Assembly (NCBI RefSeq): GCF_023008405.1
Contig: NZ_CP095376.1
Location: 4,550,001 to 4,614,000 of the forward strand
Reading direction: 5' to 3'
DNA: 64,000 bases
DNA from: Amycolatopsis sp. FBCC-B4732
GTDB lineage: Bacteria > Actinomycetota > Actinomycetes > Mycobacteriales > Pseudonocardiaceae
Shown here: piece by piece, positions 1 through 7,677 of the stretch
Layout: each line of letters starts with the position of its first letter
Numbering within the stretch: position 1 is the first letter of the stretch
Made by a program: the position numbers and the translations under genes
The notes under the pieces: model-generated
The model's database searches: none
Seen by the model: the letters and a program-made list of their open reading frames with translations, nothing else
Told to the model about the DNA's origin: nothing

Positions 1-1688
1 GACGTCGCCCGCTTGCCCGGCGTGTGGTTCTCGCCGGTGTTGAGCAGGTCCGGGTCCTGGTACACCCCGCGCGTCGAGGTCTCGGAAGACGATTCCGACT
101 CGAAGAAGAACTTGTCCGGGTACGCCGCGTGCAGCCCGTCGATCGACTGGGCGGTGTTGTAGTTGACGCCGAGACCGTCGAGCTGCCGCAGGATCAGGTC
201 CTGCGGCGAGCCCGGCGCGGGCACGCTCCGGTAGCGGTCGGACCCCATGATCACCGGCCGGGTCGGGTCGATCGCCCGGACCGCGGCGATCAGGCCCGCC
301 GCGATGGCCGGGCCGCCCGCCATCGACGCGTCCGGCACCTCGTTGCCGATCGACCACAGCACGACCGACGGCGAGTTCTTGGCCGCGTGCACCATTTCCG
401 CGATGTCGCGCCCGCTCCACGCGTCGAAGTCGCGGTGGTAGTCGAACTCGACCTTGCCGGTGCGCCAGCAGTCGAACGCCTCGACCATCATCAGGATCCC
501 GAGCCGGTCGCAGACCGCCACCAGCCGCGGGTCGGGCGGGTTGTGCGCGGTCCGCAGCGCGTTGACGCCCATCGCCAGCACCAGCCGCAGCTGGTGCTCC
601 AGCGCGGCCTCGTCGACCACCGCGCCGAGCGCGCCCTGCGACGCGTGCAGGTTGACCCCGCGCAGCTTCATCGGCACGCCGTTGAGCGAAAACCCGTCGT
701 CCGGGTGGAACGCGAAGTGGCGGAAGCCGAAGCTCGTGCTCGTCGTGTCGGCCACCCGCCCGGCCAGGACGACGTCGGTGCGCACCCGGTACAGCGAAGG
801 CCGCCCGGTCGACCACAGCCGCGGATCGGCCACGGACCCCGTCGTGACCGCCGTGACCGTCCGCCCGGCGGGCAGCGCCACGGTGGCCGAGCCGGTCGCC
901 ACCACCCGGCCCGCCGGGTCGGTGACGGTCGTGCGTACCTCGGCCGCCACCGCGGCGGCGGAGTCGTTGGCGACGTCCGTGGCCACCCGCACGGTCCCCC
1001 GCCCGGCGGCGATGTCGGGCGTGGTGACGAACGTGCCGTGCCGGGCGACGTGCACCGGCTCGGTCACGACCAGCCGGACGCGGCGGTAGACGCCGCTGCC
1101 GGAATACCAGCGGCTGCTGGGCAGCGGGTTCACCGCCCGCACGGCCAGGACGTTCGGTGTCCGGCCGTCGGTGTGCAGCTTGCCGGTGAGGTCGAAGGCG
1201 AACCCGGTGTAGGCGTACGGGTGGTTGCCGAGCAGCTCGCCGTTCAGGTACACGTGCGCGTCCGAATAGACGCCGTCGAATTCGACCGACACGCGCTTCC
1301 CGCCGAGCGACGGCGCCACGGTGAACGTCCGCCGGTACCAGCCGAGGCCGCCGCGGAAGAAGCTGGACGCGCTGCTCGTGCCGCCCCGCTCGGTCGGCGC
1401 GAGCTCGATGCTCCAGTCGTGCGGGACGTCGACGGCCTGCCACGCCGAATCGTCGAAACCGGGCTCCGCGGCGCGGGCGAAGCGGCCGTCCGGGTCGGTG
1501 ACCCCGTCGGGGTTGGCCAGTGCGAACCGCCAGCCGGCGCCGAGGTCGGTGCTCCGCCCGGTGAGCGCGAGGTCCGGCCGGGTCAGCGCCTCGGCGGCCC
1601 GGGCGACCGGCGCGAACGCGGAGGTGACGACGGCGGCCCCGGCCCCGCCCAGCACCAGGCGTCGGCTCGGTCGCGGCGAGTTCGGCAT
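1..1688 (-). CDS. Secreted glycoside hydrolase family 2 protein (beta-galactosidase/beta-glucuronidase type), C-terminus cut by window edge
   Basis: Likely exported exo-glycosidase acting on plant or other polysaccharide-derived oligosaccharides. The N-terminus carries a Tat-type signal (RRLVLGGAGAA, about residues 9-19) followed by AFAPVARA. The order expected of GH2 is visible: sugar-binding jelly-roll domain with DVPHDW and YLNGE motifs (about residues 60-200), Ig-like sandwich, then the catalytic barrel from about residue 300 with RGVNLH and RTAHNPPDP. The acid/base is Glu450 in WSIGNEV, and the ESESSS segment at about residues 530-535 is where the GH2 nucleophile strand lies. ATG at 1686-1688 is chosen because the twin-arginine signal follows directly. 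The 3' end lies before position 1, so full length and any carbohydrate-binding module are unknown. Substrate cannot be told from sequence; galactosidase or glucuronidase are equally possible. Confidence 0.9.
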   Translation of the reverse strand, partial: MPNSPRPSRRLVLGGAGAAVVTSAFAPVARAAEALTRPDLALTGRSTDLGAGWRFALANPDGVTDPDGRFARAAEPGFDDSAWQAVDVPHDWSIELAPTERGGTSSASSFFRGGLGWYRRTFTVAPSLGGKRVSVEFDGVYSDAHVYLNGELLGNHPYAYTGFAFDLTGKLHTDGRTPNVLAVRAVNPLPSSRWYSGSGVYRRVRLVVTEPVHVARHGTFVTTPDIAAGRGTVRVATDVANDSAAAVAAEVRTTVTDPAGRVVATGSATVALPAGRTVTAVTTGSVADPRLWSTGRPSLYRVRTDVVLAGRVADTTSTSFGFRHFAFHPDDGFSLNGVPMKLRGVNLHASQGALGAVVDEAALEHQLRLVLAMGVNALRTAHNPPDPRLVAVCDRLGILMMVEAFDCWRTGKVEFDYHRDFDAWSGRDIAEMVHAAKNSPSVVLWSIGNEVPDASMAGGPAIAAGLIAAVRAIDPTRPVIMGSDRYRSVPAPGSPQDLILRQLDGLGVNYNTAQSIDGLHAAYPDKFFFESESSSETSTRGVYQDPDLLNTGENHTPGKRAT

Positions 1689-1729
1689 GGGAGAGCCCCT
1701 TCCGGCGGCGGCACTGACGGGCGGAAAGC

Positions 1730-1770
1730 ACTATCGCACAAGGGTTTCCGATCGATCAAAGGCTTCGATC
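1730..1770 (-). promoter_or_regulatory. Putative promoter and operator of the GH2 gene
   Basis: On the minus strand a -35-like TTGATC (1759-1754) is followed after 18 nt by a -10-like GATAGT (1735-1730), about 42 nt upstream of the ATG. The -35 lies inside an imperfect 17-bp palindrome (GATCAAAG / CTTCGATC around 1762, positions 1754-1770) with one mismatch, which would suit a LacI-, DeoR- or ROK-type repressor. Inference from pattern only. Confidence 0.4.
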
Positions 1771-1779
1771 ATTTCGACC

Positions 1780-2586
1780 TCAGCATGTCCGCCGGACGTA
1801 CCCGGCCGCGCCTTCGGGAACCACGTCCCGGTCGCGGCGGACGATGCTGAGCGAGCCGCCCCAGCGCGTGCAGGCGGTCGCGAGGCCCTCGTCGGTGTAC
1901 TCGATCACGACGACGTGGTCGCCGAACGCGGCCGTGTACTCGTCGCAGTTCTCCTGCTCGCCGCATTCTTCGGCCACGGCGAAGTCGAGCCCGTTCTCCT
2001 GGCGCCGCCCGGCCAGCTCGGAGGTGTTCTTCTGCGCAATGGCCAGGCCCTTTTCGTGCGCGTGCGCGGACAGCAGGCGCACGAAGGCCTGGGCGTCGCT
2101 CTCGGAAAGGAGGCCGTGCGAGCGCGTGTAGCTGTCGTAGTTGTCGGGCTCGATCGCCTGGAAGCCCTTGGCCGCGCACTCGTCGGTCCAGGCGTTCACC
2201 TTCGCCGCGGCGCGCTCGCGCTTGTCCGGCGTGCGCAGGTCGAGCAGCGCCTCGTGCCAGTCCTCGTCGATCACCGGCTCGCCGTTCGCGTCCCGGAGCA
2301 CCAGGTCGCCCCACTCCCCCTCGGCACCCGGCTGGGCCTGGAAAGCGTTGACGTAGCAGATGTCGTAGCGCCCGGCGGCCGGCGCGGCGCCGTGGTCGCG
2401 GCTGACGACCTCGACGCCGGACGGCGGGGGGTAGGCGCCGCCGAGCTGGTAGTCGAAGCCCGCCTTCACCGGCGGCAGCCGCACGGCGGACGGCGGCGCC
2501 GGGGTGACCGCGGCCGGCTCTCCGGCGGGCGAACAAGCGGTGACGGCCGCGGTCACGCTCAGCGCGACGAAGAAGGATTTCACCAC
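1780..2586 (-). CDS. Endo alpha-1,4 polygalactosaminidase-like (GH114 family) lipoprotein
   Basis: About 268 residues. The N-terminus is a lipoprotein signal (FFVALSVTAAVTAC with the lipobox Cys near residue 17), so it should be anchored on the outer face of the membrane. The rest reads like the GH114/TM1410 family barrel: ICYVNAFQ early, IEPDNYDSY in the middle (a family acidic motif), IAQKNTSEL, and AVAEECGE (family glutamate). The family cleaves alpha-1,4-linked galactosamine polymers such as exopolysaccharide, though only a few members are characterised. Start: GTG GTG at 2586/2583, just upstream of the lysine of the signal peptide; the reading frame stays open further upstream but without signal-peptide character. 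Transcribed in the same direction as the GH2 gene, about 90 bp from it. Confidence 0.75.
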   Translation of the reverse strand: MVKSFFVALSVTAAVTACSPAGEPAAVTPAPPSAVRLPPVKAGFDYQLGGAYPPPSGVEVVSRDHGAAPAAGRYDICYVNAFQAQPGAEGEWGDLVLRDANGEPVIDEDWHEALLDLRTPDKRERAAAKVNAWTDECAAKGFQAIEPDNYDSYTRSHGLLSESDAQAFVRLLSAHAHEKGLAIAQKNTSELAGRRQENGLDFAVAEECGEQENCDEYTAAFGDHVVVIEYTDEGLATACTRWGGSLSIVRRDRDVVPEGAAGYVRRTC

Positions 2587-2662
2587 CGCAACTCTAGGAG
2601 CCGCTCGCTTCCGCTCCGGCGGGTGTCGCCCGACCGGGATGTTGTCCACAGTGGACAACGGG

Positions 2663-3103
2663 TCAGCGGCCGCGGGACCAGGCGCCGGCGTCGGTGGTGT
2701 ACCGGACGAGCAGCCGCGCGAACTGGACGCGGTCTTCCGCCGGCCAGCCTGCCGTGATGGCTTCGAACACTTCGCGCTGCTCGGCGGCGAAGCGGTCTCG
2801 CTCGGCTTCGCCGCGTTCGGTGAGCTCCAGCACGGTGCGGCGGCCGTCGGCCTGGGAAGCCGCGCGCCGCACCAAGCCGTCGGCGATGCAGGCCGCGACC
2901 GTCCGGCTGGCCACCGGCTGGGCCACGCCCATCTCGGTGGCGAGGCCACCGACGGTCATCTCGCCGGGGGCCTCGGCGACGACGTTCAGCACCAGGTTGC
3001 GGGAGAGGTCGCGGCCCGAGGCCGGGACGCGCCGGCGCAGCCGGGACAGCGCCGGGCCGATCCGGTCCAGCAGCAGGTCATCGGCGGAACGCGCGGTGCT
3101 CAC
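2663..3103 (-). CDS. MarR-family transcriptional regulator
   Basis: About 146 residues with the winged-helix layout of MarR: helix-turn-helix around TVGGLATEMGVAQPVASRTVAACIADGLV (in two parts, about residues 50-78), then the wing ADGRRTVLELTERG. MarR proteins bind DNA as dimers and usually repress a neighbouring gene until a small phenolic or lipophilic ligand binds. It is divergent from the amidohydrolase at 3194 and probably controls it. Start: GTG at 3103 rather than the ATG at 3139, because the latter would lie on top of the promoter repeats between the two genes. Confidence 0.85.
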   Translation of the reverse strand: MSTARSADDLLLDRIGPALSRLRRRVPASGRDLSRNLVLNVVAEAPGEMTVGGLATEMGVAQPVASRTVAACIADGLVRRAASQADGRRTVLELTERGEAERDRFAAEQREVFEAITAGWPAEDRVQFARLLVRYTTDAGAWSRGR

Positions 3104-3128
3104 CCCCGGATCGTAGTACCCCCGGCAT

Positions 3129-3157
3129 TTGCATGCCAAGAGCTAATTGCATAGCAT
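3129..3157 (+). promoter_or_regulatory. Promoter with direct-repeat operator candidate upstream of the amidohydrolase
   Basis: TTGCAT (3129-3134) and TAGCAT (3152-3157) are separated by 17 nt, a good -35/-10 pair, placing transcription start about 30 nt before the ATG at 3194. The same stretch contains a direct repeat TTGCATGCCA (3129-3138) / TTGCATAGCA (3147-3156) with 18-bp spacing, possibly the site of the divergent MarR protein. Confidence 0.5.
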
Positions 3158-3193
3158 TGGGTATGTAACTGCGAACGAGGAAGCGAGGCCACC

Positions 3194-4411
3194 ATGGCCA
3201 CCACCGCCATCACCGGAGCCCAGGTCTTCGACGGCGAGAAGACGCTGGGAGTGCGGACCGTCGTCGTCGACGGCCGGAAGATCCGCCAGGTCGGCGGCGA
3301 AGTGCCCGAGGGCGCCGAGGTCGTCGACGGCCGGGGCGCGACCCTGCTGCCCGGGCTGATCGACGCGCACGTCCACTCCGCGCCCGGCTCCCAGGCGCTG
3401 GCCCTGCGGTTCGGCGTCACCACCGAGCTGGAGATGCAGGGCCTGAACACCCGCGAAAACCGGGCACACCTCACCGAGGACGACACGGTGGCCGACATCC
3501 GGTCGTCCGGCTTCGCCATCACCCCGCCCGGCGGGCACCCCAGTGAGCTGATGCCGGAAGGCTTCCGCCCGGCCGGCGACCTGCCCCCGGTCATGCCGCT
3601 GATGCCGTTTTCGACGACGCCGGAGCAGGCCGCCGCGTTCGTCCCGCAGCTGCTCGCGCGGGGCTCGGACTACATCAAGTTCATGATCGACGACGGCAGC
3701 GTCGAAGGGCATCCCGGGCTGCCGATGCTCGACCAGGCCACGCTGGACGCCGGCGTCGCGGAGGCCAAGAAGTACGGCGCCCTCACGGTGGCCCACACGC
3801 TGACCCTCGACGCCACCCGGATGGCCGCCGAAGCCGGCATCGACGGCGTCGTCCACTTGTTCATGGACCGGCCGCACACCGCGGAGATCGTGGACCTGGT
3901 GGCCGAGGCGGGGATGTTCGTCGTGCCGTGCGTCTGCCTCGACGCGTCGATGATGGGCATCACGGGCGCCGAGCTCGCCGACGACCCGCGGGTGGCGCAC
4001 CGCCTCGACGGCAAGTGGGACGAGACCCTGCGGTCGAGCTACGACCGCTACCCGCAGGGGAAGCTCGAGGACGTGCTGGCGTCGGTCCGGGCCCTGGCCG
4101 ACGCGGGCGTGGACATCCTGGCGGGCACCGACGCGTCCATGGCGGAGACCTTCTTCGGCGGCCTGGCCCACGGCGCCAGCCTGCACCAGGAACTCCAGTA
4201 CCTGGTGACGGCGGGCCTGACCCCGGCCCAGGCCCTGCGCGCCGCGACGGCGACCACGGCCCGCCGCTTCGGCCTGGCCGACCGCGGCCGCATCGCGGAG
4301 GGCCTCCGCGCTGATTTGCTCCTGGTCGACGGCGACCCGACGTCGACGATCGGCGACACGCTCAACACACGCGCGATCTGGCGGCGGGGCAGCCGGTTGA
4401 AGGAGGCGTGA
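3194..4411 (+). CDS. Amidohydrolase family protein
   Basis: 405 residues, cytoplasmic. It starts with the small beta-sandwich of the superfamily (TGAQVFDG, GATLLPGLIDAHVH) and continues into a metal-dependent TIM barrel. Metal ligands visible: His59 and His61 (HVH), a candidate carboxylated Lys in DYIKFMIDDG, His in TVAHTLTLDA and GVVHLFMD, and the conserved Asp in ILAGTDAS. The C-terminus returns to the sandwich (GRIAEGLRADLLLVDGDP). Relatives include imidazolonepropionase-, aryldialkylphosphatase- and prolidase-like hydrolases; the amide or ester substrate cannot be assigned. Ribosome binding site GAGG lies 9-10 nt upstream of ATG. Probably regulated by the divergent MarR protein. Confidence 0.85.
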   Translation: MATTAITGAQVFDGEKTLGVRTVVVDGRKIRQVGGEVPEGAEVVDGRGATLLPGLIDAHVHSAPGSQALALRFGVTTELEMQGLNTRENRAHLTEDDTVADIRSSGFAITPPGGHPSELMPEGFRPAGDLPPVMPLMPFSTTPEQAAAFVPQLLARGSDYIKFMIDDGSVEGHPGLPMLDQATLDAGVAEAKKYGALTVAHTLTLDATRMAAEAGIDGVVHLFMDRPHTAEIVDLVAEAGMFVVPCVCLDASMMGITGAELADDPRVAHRLDGKWDETLRSSYDRYPQGKLEDVLASVRALADAGVDILAGTDASMAETFFGGLAHGASLHQELQYLVTAGLTPAQALRAATATTARRFGLADRGRIAEGLRADLLLVDGDPTSTIGDTLNTRAIWRRGSRLKEA

Positions 4412-4427
4412 CGGCTGGGCGCGGTCG

Positions 4428-4461
4428 GCAGCCGCGGTGGTGGGTCACCGCCCGCGGCTGC
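4428..4461 (+). terminator. Hairpin terminator candidate after the amidohydrolase
   Basis: Perfect 10-bp arms GCAGCCGCGG (4428-4437) and CCGCGGCTGC (4452-4461) just behind the stop codon. No T-tract, as is common in high-GC actinomycetes. Confidence 0.45.
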
Positions 4462-4474
4462 GGCAGTCCCGGCG

Positions 4475-5230
4475 CTGGTCACGGCCGGCGCCCCGGCATC
4501 GGCGAGGACCGCGGTTGACTGCCAGGCGATGCCCGGCCGCGGTCAGCGCGCGGTGATAGGCCACCGCCCGCCGCTACACCGGGCCAGGTGCTGCTCGCGG
4601 CCAACGTGCCGTCGGCGAGGACCGCGGCCGCGATGCCCAGCCGCGTGACGACAGCGCCGTCAGCAACCGCGGTCGTAGGCCACCGCCTGCCGTTGCGCCG
4701 GGCCAGGTGCTGGTCACGGCCGGCGCCTCGGCACCGGCGAGGACCGCGGTTGACTGCCAGGCGATGCTTGGGCGCGGCCACCGCCCGCCGCTACACCGGG
4801 CCAGGTGCTGGTCGCAGCCAACGTGCCGTCGGCGAGGACCGCGGGCCGCGATGCCCAGCCGCGTGACGCCAGCGCCGTCAGCAACCGCGGTCGTAGGCCA
4901 CCGCGCGCGGCTGCGCCGGGCCAGGTGCCGGTCACGGCCGGCGCCCCGCCACCGGCGAGGCCGCGGTTGGCCGCCAGGCCATGCTTGGGCGCGGTCTGCG
5001 CGCGCGGTGATAGGCCACCGCCTGCCGTTGCGCCGAGCCAGGTGCTGGTCGCAACCAACGTCCCGCGCCACCGGCGAGAGCCACGGCGCGCGGCCAGGTG
5101 ACGCCAGCGCCCGCGGCCCCGCCGAGCCAGGTGCTGGTCGCAACCAGCGTGCTGTCGTCGGCAAGAGCCGCGGGCCCAGCCAGGTGATGCCAGCGCCGTC
5201 AGCAGCCGCGGTGGTACGCCACCGCGGTTG
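4475..5230. repeat. Degenerate intergenic tandem-repeat array 1 (about 220-bp unit made of two half units)
   Basis: This 0.75-kb stretch between two convergent loci has no credible gene. It is built from diverged copies of a segment containing CCAGGTGCTGGTC, CCAACGTGCCGTC, GGCGAGGACCGCGG and GTAGGCCACCGC. Copy A (4475-4709) and copy B (4710-4928) are nearly identical over their length, copy B lacking about 16-20 bp; copies C and D (4929 to about 5230) are more diverged. Half-unit copies of the CCAGGTG-containing core recur near 4582, 4703, 4798, 4918, 5036 and 5122. Long reading frames through it are by-products of GC bias and repetition. Confidence 0.85.
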
Positions 5231-6196
5231 CGTCGCTCCCGGCAACCTGATCGTCGCGGCCGGCGTCCCGTCGTCGGTGAGCCCCGCCGGTTGCGGTGCC
5301 GCGTTGAAGTCGGCGTTGCCGGCCAGGTCCGCAGCGGGTTCGCCGTTCTCCCAGATGCGGAGTTCGTAGTTCTCGGGGCCGAAGGTGTGGGCCACGCCCG
5401 CCATCGTCGTGCCGGCGTCGAGGAACAGGGTTCTCGGCCGCTTCGGTGGTCGTGTGCACGACGTTCCCGTCCAGGTCCGCCTCGATGGCGGCCATGGTCG
5501 ACTCGGGCGTGAAGACCGAAGCGGCGATGCGGCCGCCGTGGAAGGCCTCCAGGTAGACCGCGCCGCCCGGGTACAGCGGGGGCAGCTGCCGGTAGCCGCC
5601 GTCGGTGGCTCGGACGAACACCTCGCCCGAGCGCTCGCCGATGTCGGTGTAGAGCAGGACGCGGCCCTGCTCGTCGACGTCGACCGGGTAGGTGTCGTAC
5701 AGGTGCTGCGGATCCGGGTTCAGCACCTCGGCGGTCCCCGGCCGCGCGGCGGCCCACAGCACCGGGTGGACGTCGCCGAACTCGCCGTAGGCGACGCCGA
5801 CGACGTCCCCGCTGTTGTTGATGTGCGTGGCCTTCGCGGACCGGAACCCTCGCGGCATGGCCAGGTTCACGGTCTGGCCGCCGCGGTTGACGACGGGCTT
5901 GGACGCCCACCACTCGCCGGTTCCGCCGTCCCCCACGACGGCTCCGGCGGAGTTGATGTCGCGCACCTCGGCCAAGGGGGACATCGCCTCGACCTGGGCA
6001 CCGTGCCACCGCACGGCCGAGTACGCGTTGGGGCCGCGCAGCGAACCGACGAACCAGCCGCCTTCCGCTGCCGCGTAGACCTCGCTGCCGGTGCAGGGCG
6101 CAGGCATGGCCAGCGGCGTCATCGCCCAGGTGCACCCGCCGCCACCGCGGGCCGCGCGCCGAGCACCGCTACGAGCACGAGAGTTCGCTTGAGCAT
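5199..6196 (-). pseudogene. Frameshifted secreted HAF-repeat-like protein (pseudogene or sequencing-damaged gene)
   Basis: A signal peptide (MLKRTLVLVAVLGARPAVAAGA) begins at the ATG at 6196 but its frame stops after 25 codons. The mature part continues in a second frame (PAPCTGSEVYAAAEGGWFVG onward) and carries motifs DINSAGAVVGDG and HINNSGDVVGVAYG, which match the INxxGxVVG core of extracellular HAF-type beta-propeller repeats. Near 5425 the frame changes again (TTEAAEN into TLFLDAGTTMAG), and the last part (GPENYELRIWENGE) runs into repeat array 1 without a clear stop. Two single-base shifts plus a lost 3' end argue for a decayed gene; sequencing error is the alternative for the two shifts. 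Function unknown. Confidence 0.65.
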
Positions 6197-6297
6197 GGTT
6201 CTCCCCGGAAGTCGGCCGTCTCCCCCACCACGCCCGGCGGCCCCGGGAGGTTTGTGCGACGGCCGCGCCGCCGCCCGAACGGCGCAACGAACCGGCG

Positions 6298-7503
6298 TCA
6301 CAGGTCGAGGGCACCCACGAACAACGCGGCCACGGCGGCGCGGTGCTCCGGGGTGTCCCGCCAGCGCAGGCGGCGCCCGGCCTCGACCACCACGCCGAAC
6401 CCGGCGTGCACCAGCACCCGCGCCTGGCGGGCGTCGAGGTCCGGGCGGGCCTGGCGCAGGTGCTGCTCCCAGACGGCGATGTGCTCGCGCTGCGCGGCCA
6501 CCAGCGGACGACGCAACGCGGCGGGCAGGCCGACGATCTCGGCGTCGGCCACGCTGGTGAGGGCGTGGTGCTCGAAGCTGTAGGCCACGTAGGTCGCCGT
6601 CAGCGCGAGCAGGGCGTCGGGCGCGCCGCGCAGGTTGTGTTCGACCGCCTGGGCCAGCAGGCCGGCCGCCTGCAGGCAGGCCGCCGCCAGGATGTCGGCC
6701 TTGCCGGGGAAGTACCGGTACAGCCCGGACGGCACCAGTCCCACGGCTTCGGCGATCATGCCGTTGGTGACCGCGGCGAACCCCGCCCGTTCGAACAGCG
6801 GGATGGCGGCCGCGAGGATTTCCGAACGCCGGGTGCGCGGCTGGGGCGGGGCGGGCAGCTCGACGAGGGGCGCGCCCGCGAGCGCCTGCCGCGGGTCGGT
6901 CGCGGCCACGCGCAGCGCGGAAGCCAGCAGGAGGTCTTCGACGCGCCGGCGGCCGATCGTGTTGTGGTGCATCGTGATGGACCCGATCGCGCCCAGTGCC
7001 GCCACCGCCCGCAGGTGCTCGTCGGGCGCCGGGTGCTCGCGCCGGACCGCGTCCGCCACCCGGCCGACGACGTGCGCGAACTTCGCCTTGAGCACGCGGC
7101 GGTCCTCGCGCTCGAGGTAGCGGGCTTCCCACCGGTACACGCCGCCGGCCCCGCGGTGGGCGACGGTGACTCGCGTGACGGCGGCCAGGACGTCGGCGAG
7201 AGCGCCGTCCGACGGCACCTCCGCGAGCGCCGCGACGAGCCGGTCCACCATGACGTTCGCGCACTCGGCGAACAGCGCGTACTTGTTCGGGAAGTGCCGG
7301 TAGAGGGCGGCCGCGGTGATGCCGACGGCGGCCGCGATCTCCTCCATGGACGCCGAGTGGTAGCCGCGCTCGCTGAACACGGTGGCCGCGGCCCCGACGA
7401 TGAGCTGCTTGCGGTTGCGCGGCCGCGCCGCCGCGGCCGGGCCGGCCGTCACCGCGGCCGCCGGGCGGGGGTGCGCGGGAGCGGGGCCATGCGTGCCAGT
7501 CAA
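6298..7503 (-). CDS. Double TetR-domain regulator divergent from lcp (LcpR-like candidate)
   Basis: About 400 residues holding two complete TetR-type units. The first DNA-binding domain is at about residues 30-90 (VFSERGYHSASMEEIAAAVG, then ALYRHFPNKYALF), the second at about residues 222-285 (LFERAGFAAVTNGMIAEAVG, then GLYRYFPGKADIL), each followed by a helical ligand-binding half. Single TetR proteins are about 200 residues, so this is a tandem fusion. It is divergent from the rubber oxygenase gene; TetR regulators called LcpR control lcp in other actinomycetes, so it most likely represses lcp. Start uncertain: TTG at 7503 gives the full open frame, GTG at 7452 begins closer to the first domain; neither has a clear ribosome binding site. 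Confidence 0.8.
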   Translation of the reverse strand: MTGTHGPAPAHPRPAAAVTAGPAAAARPRNRKQLIVGAAATVFSERGYHSASMEEIAAAVGITAAALYRHFPNKYALFAECANVMVDRLVAALAEVPSDGALADVLAAVTRVTVAHRGAGGVYRWEARYLEREDRRVLKAKFAHVVGRVADAVRREHPAPDEHLRAVAALGAIGSITMHHNTIGRRRVEDLLLASALRVAATDPRQALAGAPLVELPAPPQPRTRRSEILAAAIPLFERAGFAAVTNGMIAEAVGLVPSGLYRYFPGKADILAAACLQAAGLLAQAVEHNLRGAPDALLALTATYVAYSFEHHALTSVADAEIVGLPAALRRPLVAAQREHIAVWEQHLRQARPDLDARQARVLVHAGFGVVVEAGRRLRWRDTPEHRAAVAALFVGALDL

Positions 7504-7556
7504 CCACGAACCGGACCGGGTGCCGGGCGACGGACCGATTCAGGCCGGCCCGGCTC

Positions 7557-7602
7557 TTGCCGACCGCCGACCCGCCTCGCTATGTTAATGGAGAATCTCT
7601 CC
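7557..7602 (+). promoter_or_regulatory. Putative lcp promoter and repressor site
   Basis: TTGCCG (7557-7562), 18 nt, TATGTT (7581-7586) form a plausible promoter giving a leader of about 85 nt before lcp. A short palindrome GGAGA-ATC-TCTCC (7590-7602) sits at the expected transcription start and is a candidate operator for the divergent TetR-type protein. Confidence 0.4.
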
Positions 7603-7677
7603 CTGAATGCGTGGCGCGACTCGTCGATTGTCGAAGCTTTGCCCAGGTACTGCCTACCGAGGAAGCTAGGTAAGTAA

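Noticed and set aside
24..1850. Long Arg/Val/His-rich plus-strand reading frame opposite the GH2 gene
   Set aside because: Antisense shadow of a clearly conserved GH2 protein; composition is that of a GC-skewed non-coding frame.
4475..5230. CRISPR array
   Set aside because: Units are 86-120 bp with no short constant repeat and unique spacers, and no cas genes are present.
5199..6314. Intact 371-residue protein
   Set aside because: Both ends of that frame are Arg-rich nonsense; the real signal peptide and C-terminus are in other frames, so it is listed as a pseudogene.
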